Shown here: positions 58,261 through 64,000 of the stretch, in pieces
Layout: each line of letters opens with the position of its first letter
How positions within the stretch are numbered: the stretch's first letter is position 1
Source of the DNA: Agarophyton chilense
Lineage: Eukaryota > Rhodophyta > Florideophyceae > Gracilariales > Gracilariaceae
Assembly (NCBI GenBank): GCA_030374765.1
Contig: JARGXX010000001.1
Span: 992,001 to 1,056,000, forward strand
Reading direction: 5' to 3'
DNA length: 64,000 nucleotides
Program-made: the position numbers and the translations under genes
Notes under the pieces: model-generated
The model's database searches: none
Seen by the model: only the letters and a program-made list of their open reading frames with translations
What the model was told of the DNA's origin: nothing

Positions 58261-60491
58261 TTAGTTCCTCCTGCGTTTTTGACGCCTAAAATAGCATTCC
58301 GAGAACACAGACGTTGCATTGGAGTTCTCCGTTGCTCCTGCAGTAGGCCATCCTGTGAAATGTTCCAATGGAATAATATTCAACCTCATTCCATTCTTCG
58401 ATCCGAAGAGAGGACCCACGAAGACTATCGAAAACGTTTCGAACAGTTCCATAACAGGAGCTCGAAGGTTCGTGTGGTATGTTGGGAGCCCCTGCGCGTG
58501 CTGGTACTCATCACACCCTTTGACATAATCCACGATATCTCTGTAGACGCCAGTCCGCAATAACCAGTCCTGAACAAACTTCCCCGATATGAAGGCATCC
58601 CAATGCCCCATCCCGTCATGGAACATTCCCATGATCTCTCTGCGATCATCGACAGGTGGGAGCGCACGCAGCCCAGTGGCCTCTCTCCGGAAAAGTGCAT
58701 CGTTCCAGAGCATGAAGTTCTTCGTGTTCCTGCTGATAGATTTCTTTCTTTTATGTTACTCATTCTGGACTTGTTACTAATATATCCCAGGCAGTAATGT
58801 TGGTCTCCTTCAGGGCATTTGTCAGGTCTTCTTGTGTTTCCCGAGAAATTTTTTCATCTTCGATACCAGGAAAGCTGGATTATTACCATCTTTATCAAAA
58901 TCGGAGATACCCACTTTGCGATAGAAGACCTATAAGTCCGATGCATACGGCTGCTGGTTCTCTTTAAAAAAATACCAAGTCTGACTCACTGTCATATTCA
59001 TCCCCGGAGCTGGAGGGTGATGACGATGACGCGTTGACAGACCTCTCAGAATCCGATTCTTCGGAAGATATGAAGTCCGCACTATTTCTGTGCGAGCACC
59101 ATTGATACCAGGGGGTTCGTCATAAAATGGTAACCGAACCTCTTCCGCTCCGACTTCAATAATAACCTGCTTGCGACTAAAATCTAGTCACGCCTGCAAT
59201 GCATCAAGCGTCGGGCTACCGAAAATGATTTCAAACGGAGTAATCTGGATGACGAGGAAGTCCAAGGGGATTCTCATTTCCTTAAAAGAGACTGGCACAT
59301 CTTTGACTCAGTCTTTCACCTGTGCGACGATTCTATAGGTGGCATAGACCTTCTTTGACGTGGCCACGGTCGACAAAGTCAGCTGTTCACACAACTACAG
59401 CAAGAGTAGATTCGAAACAGCTCCAGTGTCGAGAAGGTCGTGAGTTCCCGTTCCATGAGGCTTCACCGACACGACTTTCAAACGATGAGCGAGGCCAGAA
59501 ACGCCCAAGACACAAGCATTGCTCTTAGGCAAGCTCCCATCCAGTAGACGCTTCAGAAGCTTCATGAACTCTTCAGCATCGCCACGGAGTGGCTGCCCCA
59601 AGGTGAGCACGCACGATGCTGCAGCCAGCTCGGGTATTACATTATACTTTCCGATGTGCTCCTGAAGTCTCCGGGAGGTGTTCTTCACCTTAAGTGACTT
59701 CTTACGCTTACCCCTGGATATCGGCCTTGCAGCCGCTCGGGGTCCGCCTTGATTCTTGTTCACCAGGACGTCAATATCCATGAAATTCGTGCGAGGTTGC
59801 TTCGAAAAGGCTTGGGAATCAGCGTTTTCCTTAGCTGCAGCCAAAATATCAACCAAAACGCACTCTTGCACAACTGCAACATGATTAGAGTCTGTATCAG
59901 ATTTGAGTTTCATCTCTCCCTGCGACTTTGACCTCGCTACATCGAACCTAACACAGCGTAAATCACTCCTTCTAGGTGCAGACCAAAAGTAGACTTCGAA
60001 TGGCCCGTATCGCCGCAACGGGAACTCTTCGTGTCACTATGCGGATTCGGAGGGCACCGGTTCGCACTGTGCCCTGTCTTCTTTCAGTAACAACACGTCT
60101 AGTCTTTGTCAGCAGAAGCTCCAGGAGCCTCGAAGTTCTTCTTTATAGTCTTAAAAAGCTCTGATAGCTGCTACGCCAACCGGTCGACCTTACTCTCCAA
60201 CCGTTGAGCTGTTCCACGGCGAACGTCGGGCCTCGAGGGAATCTTCTTCTTCCAATCCGTGACGAAGAGATGAGCTTCCATGTAAGCAAGGATGGCCTTA
60301 CGGCCCACCTCGTACTCATGTACTGCTTTCTTAAACACCCTGTAGTCGCTCGGGGAGCGATACATAACAAAATGAGCCATATCCGTGATTTCCGCAACGA
60401 CTTTGCGGAGTAGACCGAAAGAATCCTTGTCGTTTAACCCAGAGAGGGTGTAGAATAAGTCTACATGGGATAGAGAGCCCATAATACCCAT
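58261..60491 (-). pseudogene. Decayed second gypsy element: gag, protease, integrase; RT missing
   Basis: Read leftward. Gag-like sequence (60491-60171) is followed in the same frame by a CCHC knuckle (60095-60054) whose second Cys codon is now TGA. The protease comes next, with LLDTGAVSNLL near 59420 and the frame continuing through TAG, TGA and TGA to about 59120 (PLDFLVIQITPFEIIFGSPTLDAL). No RT or RNase H is found between about 59050 and 58760. The integrase zinc region follows (FHDGMGH .. DIVDYVKGC), then FSIVFVGPL, where the first catalytic Asp is Val. The element is old and dead. The + strand gypsy LTR ends 170 bp to the left, so the younger element may have inserted into it. Confidence 0.75.
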
Positions 60492-60499
60492 ATATTCAA

Positions 60500-61022
60500 G
60501 CTTCGCATCTACAACTAAACGTACGTTCTCCTTCGAAGGCGTGTTCTACCTGCACTCCGCCAGAAGCTCCGACTTCACGATGTTTTACTTTCTGGTCTCT
60601 TCGGTCAAGGTATCTTTACGGGCGAAGTTTGCATAGAATAAATCGAACGTCGTACCTTCTAGATGATACGGATATTTCGGTTTTGCTAGACGCCGGATAT
60701 GTGGTGATCAACTGAACCTAAAAAGTGGGATTGTGGAGGTTAGTATCCGCCAAACCCCCACTTCATAGGTTATATATACAACATCTTTGTCATCGCTCAC
60801 CTTCCTTGCCTTTCTGTAGTAGAGAAAGCCAAAGAAGGTGAGCGATGGTAAAGATGTTGCCCTTGGAGAAGCCAATTAAGTACTGCGTGCCAGAAGTGAA
60901 ACTTAGTTCGGGATTGGTCGCAGAATCTTGCAGTTGAAATTCATAGCATACTTAGAGAAAGAAGAGTAATATGTAGCAAGGACGGTAGGAGTATATATTT
61001 GTGTTGGTAATCGACAAGATAC
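60500..61022. other. Non-coding stretch with a hairpin
   Basis: Probably the 5' leader/LTR zone of the minus-strand gypsy remnant. No coding sequence is seen apart from a strong fold-back at 60780-60858. Confidence 0.4.
60780..60858. repeat. 79-nt near-perfect hairpin
   Basis: Two 39-nt arms (60780-60818 and 60820-60858) are inverted copies of each other: 34 Watson-Crick pairs, 2 G-U and 3 mismatches by my count. The core is ATCGCTCACCTT. It could be a small-RNA precursor, the remains of a foldback element, or a regulatory stem in a retroelement leader. Confidence 0.7.
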
Positions 61023-62058
61023 ATGTCTTGGATGAAAAGCGCGGAGCGGAAAAAAGTTCATTCATTTGTCGTGAGAAAGGAGGAAATATTAGGAACGCCT
61101 TCGATGTTTGGCGTGAACAGTGATGGATCCAAAGTCATCATCGATGGCTACAATGGTACGCTGAGCATTTAGTATGTGAATCAACTAGAGAAGATTAACT
61201 AAATGCTTGTTGTTATCTCTGCTTGTGAGAGCGGAGTTTCGATACTGAGTGGGGGGAGTCGAGCGGTGTCCCGCTCAGTGGATGGTGAATTGCGCTTCTG
61301 GGACGTCGCAACGCAACTTAGTCGTTGGCATTCGCTGCCCTCTGGCTTTGATCCAGTAACATTTATGGCAGTCTTGGACGGGGGGAAGGCACTTGGTATC
61401 GGGCCATCTGGTCGGCATGCTTCGCGTGTGGAATGGTTTGAGCGGGCCGCTCACGGAAACTCTCAACGGCCACTCGATATACGAACCACTCGTAGCAGCT
61501 ACTCCGGAGTCGGTCAGATTCGTCTCGCCATTCAAGCGTAACAGGACTGTTCGAGTTTGAGAACTGTGAGGAGACGGTGCAGTGCAGGTCAACATCCTGA
61601 AGGGTCAAAGTTACATCACCAGTGTCGCTGAAACGACAAGGCGCGCAGCCACTGCTACGCGAGACAAAACAATTCGCGTTTGGGATCTTGAGAAACTGAG
61701 TAGGACGAAAAAAAAGGTGTTAAAAGGACCGCGTTCAATATCTCGGGAAGCTTTCGTAACAGAAGACAGCATCCATTTTGTAACCGCTACAGAATACGAT
61801 TTGAGTGTGTGGGACATGGCCTCCATGTGGTGCCTTCGTACATTGGAGATTGGTGATCCTTCCGGAAACAAAACGAGCTGCTTCGGTTCGCCTGTGAGAC
61901 AGTCAGAAATGAACCAACAGCACCATCTGTTTTCGAAGCCAACGAATGAAAGCACGAAAAAGATGGTGATTGAGCTGTTTGCGCAAATTTTGATTCTCTT
62001 ATCACTTATTTCAAGAAAGTGCAGTTTTGTTTCACAGTCTGCTTCGGATAATGAATGA
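61023..62058 (+). pseudogene. WD40-repeat protein pseudogene
   Basis: Several WD40 blades are visible in order: YNGTLSI(stop)YVNQ, SRSVDGELRFWDV, GMLRVWNGLSGPL, NRTVRV(stop)EL, RDKTIRVWDLEKL and EYDLSVWDMAS. In two blades the conserved Trp codon is now a stop (TAG near 61170, TGA near 61556). There is also a TAA before 61203 and a frame change near 61375. The last segment (61582-62058) is open. WD40 propellers are protein-interaction platforms; the parent protein is not identified. Stops sit at otherwise conserved positions, so this is a decayed gene rather than a misread intron. Confidence 0.7.
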
Positions 62059-62887
62059 GAAAGTGTATTTATTTAAGTAAATAGATCTGCGACTGGAAAA
62101 CTACACAGCACCATGAGGATAGTAATAACTAATTAAAAAACCTAAAACCTGTTAGAAAAAATCCAAACCCATGCACATGAAGCCGCAATAAAAGACATTG
62201 TAGGCTTTTGAGTGAAAACAGACGTGATAAATGATGATTGACAAAACCAAGGCTGACAATTGTCCGGAGAGACTCGCGTGGGTACAAAATAACGATTAGA
62301 GCTATTCTGTTTTGTTCATGTGCTTGGTAGCAAAGCGTAAAAGTCAAAGCCGTCAGGGAGCTTCGTGTTGAAGAATGTTGGCCCGAGTGTGAAGAAGTCA
62401 ATATATTGAGTGGTCACTGATGCGCTAGATGTTGAGGTGCCGGAGAAGGGATCGGTGCAGCCGTGTTCGCCGTCTGGATAGTTTGGCCTCAGAGCGTCTG
62501 CGACGATCGCCTTAAGAATGTATCAGATTCTGTGATATAGTACACTAGTGATCGAGAATGGCGTACGTGCGCACAAACCACCGGTCAACTCGATAGACCG
62601 GATTGCGCCTTTCCCACATTGGTAGTGTGCCCTGTACAGCAATGAGTGTGCATATAATGTAATCCTATTGGCTCTCCTTAAAGGAGGGTGCAATTCTGGC
62701 CTTATTTGTCAAGATGCCGTTTATTATCTTTAATTCAAGGTTTTAAACCGACCGACCGAAGCAACCCCTCAGAGCCAAAATACGAAAACCAATTTTTTTT
62801 AGTTGCTGTGCCCTTGTTTATTTTTGAAACCCTTGAAAAACGAATATAATCGAAGGTTTGGTTGTATTGGAGCATTCTAAATACCTA
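62059..62887. other. No recognised gene
   Basis: AT-rich intergenic sequence between the WD40 pseudogene and the right-hand Tc1 element. I see no coding or RNA signals. Confidence 0.4.
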
Positions 62888-64000
62888 CAGTCTTATTCAA
62901 AAATATACGCACGGGCGTGTTTAGCACATATGTAAAGGTTCCAAGACACTCTCAAAGACATAGACGATGTAGCAAGTTTCCATAGGAAGTTGTATCACTA
63001 AATGTACTTCTGTATTGGTTATATTCCTATTAAATCTCTTGCATTACACAAAATACAATTTCACACGTAGTGCAAAAACATACGCACGATTACAAAAAAA
63101 AGCGCGCACTTCTTAGTAATGCGCTCAATGAAATACAAATGTTAATGAGTTTGTTAGAATAAAACAGAACGTTGCTCTACAGTTCACACTGAACAACATA
63201 TACCATCAAAAAAATGCCTAGAGGCAAGGAACTAACCAGCGAAGAGAAAGCACAAATTATAGCGCTTCACACCGTTAATTTGTCATTGCAAAAAATTGCA
63301 AACCAGCTGGGAAGATCCAAATCTAGTATCCACGGATATCTGAAACGAAATGCATCTAATATTCAAAAGATAAGACCCGGGAGGCCAAGAAAATTATCCA
63401 AACACGATGAAAGACAATTAAAAAGAACACTTTCAAAACAAAGTTCTTCGGAAAAACGTCTAAAAAATTACTTGCAACTTGAAGTATCGATTTCAACAGT
63501 CACAAGAGCAATCCATAGACTGGACACGTTTGAGTATAAGAAGAAAAAATCAGCACCACTAATCACTGAATCTCAAAGAATTGCTTGCTTGGAATGGGCC
63601 ATGCAATACAATCGATTTTATGCTAAAGAGTGGGATATGGTTGTTTGGAGCGACGAAAAAAAATATAATGGTGATGGTCCCGATGGCTGGAGCTACTGGC
63701 ATGATCTACGACATGATGAAACGTTTTTTTCGAAGCGCAAAAATGGAGGATTTTCGGTTATGATATGGGCTTGCTTCTCTATGTCTGGTAAAGGACCTTT
63801 GGTTTTCATTGAAGGAAATATGAATTCAGAGATATATGTGAAGATGTTAAAGGAACATTTGGTACCATTTCTTGACATGTATCACTCAGAAGAGCTCTTA
63901 TTTCAGCAAGAAAATGCACCGATACACGTTTCAAGGTATTCTAAAGCGTGGTTTAATGAAGAAGCTATTGAGCTTTTGGAGTGGCCGGCCCATTCTCCTG
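62888..64000 (+). mobile_element. Tc1/mariner-type DNA transposon, copy 2, cut by window end
   Basis: Starts CAGTCTTATTC after a TA (62886-62887) and is nearly identical to copy 1 in inverted orientation. The inner repeat (CAAAAACATACGCACG, about 63073) lies some 175 bp from the outer one, the same IR/DR arrangement. The right end is outside the window. Confidence 0.85.
63214..64000 (+). CDS. Tc1-type transposase, partial, catalytic Asp changed to Glu
   Basis: Open from ATG 63214 to the window end (262 codons). It has the paired-like HTH (LSLQKIANQLGRSK), GRPRKLS, then the catalytic core with WSDEKKY (first Asp). Where copy 1 has FQQDNAPIH, this copy reads FQQENAPIH (GAA at 63910-63912), so the second catalytic Asp is Glu. 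In copy 1 the third acid (Glu, DD34E spacing) would lie just past this window's end. The stop that breaks copy 1 is CGA here. Changing Asp to Glu at that position normally abolishes cleavage in DDE enzymes (family knowledge), so although open it is probably inactive. Confidence 0.85.
   Translation, partial: MPRGKELTSEEKAQIIALHTVNLSLQKIANQLGRSKSSIHGYLKRNASNIQKIRPGRPRKLSKHDERQLKRTLSKQSSSEKRLKNYLQLEVSISTVTRAIHRLDTFEYKKKKSAPLITESQRIACLEWAMQYNRFYAKEWDMVVWSDEKKYNGDGPDGWSYWHDLRHDETFFSKRKNGGFSVMIWACFSMSGKGPLVFIEGNMNSEIYVKMLKEHLVPFLDMYHSEELLFQQENAPIHVSRYSKAWFNEEAIELLEWPAHSP

Noticed and set aside
58042-58563. 173-codon + strand frame
   Set aside because: It lies opposite the integrase remnant of the minus-strand gypsy element, which has recognisable motifs; this frame has none.

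Overview
The window is eukaryotic nuclear DNA dominated by retrotransposons. Host genes are sparse, mostly broken, and at least one carries a spliceosomal intron; there are no operons or bacterial signals. The host is uncertain. The layout (nested Ty1/copia and Ty3/gypsy elements, Tc1-type DNA transposons, and a copia element with LTRs of only about 125 bp like the GalEa/PyRE group known from aquatic hosts including red algae) suggests an alga, perhaps a red alga. That is an inference, not a demonstration.

Region by region. 1-2.6 kb: unidentified decayed coding sequence (- strand). 2.7-4.5 kb: an AFG2B/SPATA5L1-like AAA+ ATPase (- strand) with a plausible 96-nt intron. 4.66-10.84 kb: a decayed short-LTR copia element with a 5-bp target duplication, whose 3' LTR is split by a Tc1-type transposon. 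10.84-19.9 kb: low-density DNA with unidentified small or broken genes and a Myb/SANT-like gene remnant. 19.9-26.5 kb: copia element A, frameshifted by an 8-bp duplication. 26.5-27.4 kb: orphan copy of an unusual antisense-ORF family. 27.4-51.6 kb: a nest built on a second copia family. Element C is interrupted by the recent copia element B (intact ORF, near-identical LTRs, ACTTT duplication) and by its relative D (CTTTT duplication). D is itself interrupted by a solo LTR (CAGCA duplication). To the right are three tandem 1.4-kb leader+LTR units and an inverted partial copy, E.

51.6-58.1 kb: a chromodomain Ty3/gypsy element with broken pol on the + strand and a long antisense ORF between pol and the 3' LTR. 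Its 5' end carries an inverted LTR. 58.2-60.5 kb: a second, decayed gypsy element on the - strand (gag, zinc knuckle, protease, integrase; RT missing). A 79-nt hairpin follows, then a WD40 pseudogene. At the right edge is a second Tc1-type transposon, open to the window end but with a changed catalytic residue.

How the parts relate: the three copia lineages all show a primer-binding site matching the anticodon arm of initiator tRNA-Met. B and D are the youngest coding-competent copies, but A and B share an integrase change (Asp to Asn at the second catalytic position) that should block integration, so B may have moved with help in trans. The least explained component is the antisense-ORF family, seen twice (55.8-57.6 kb and 26.5-27.4 kb).
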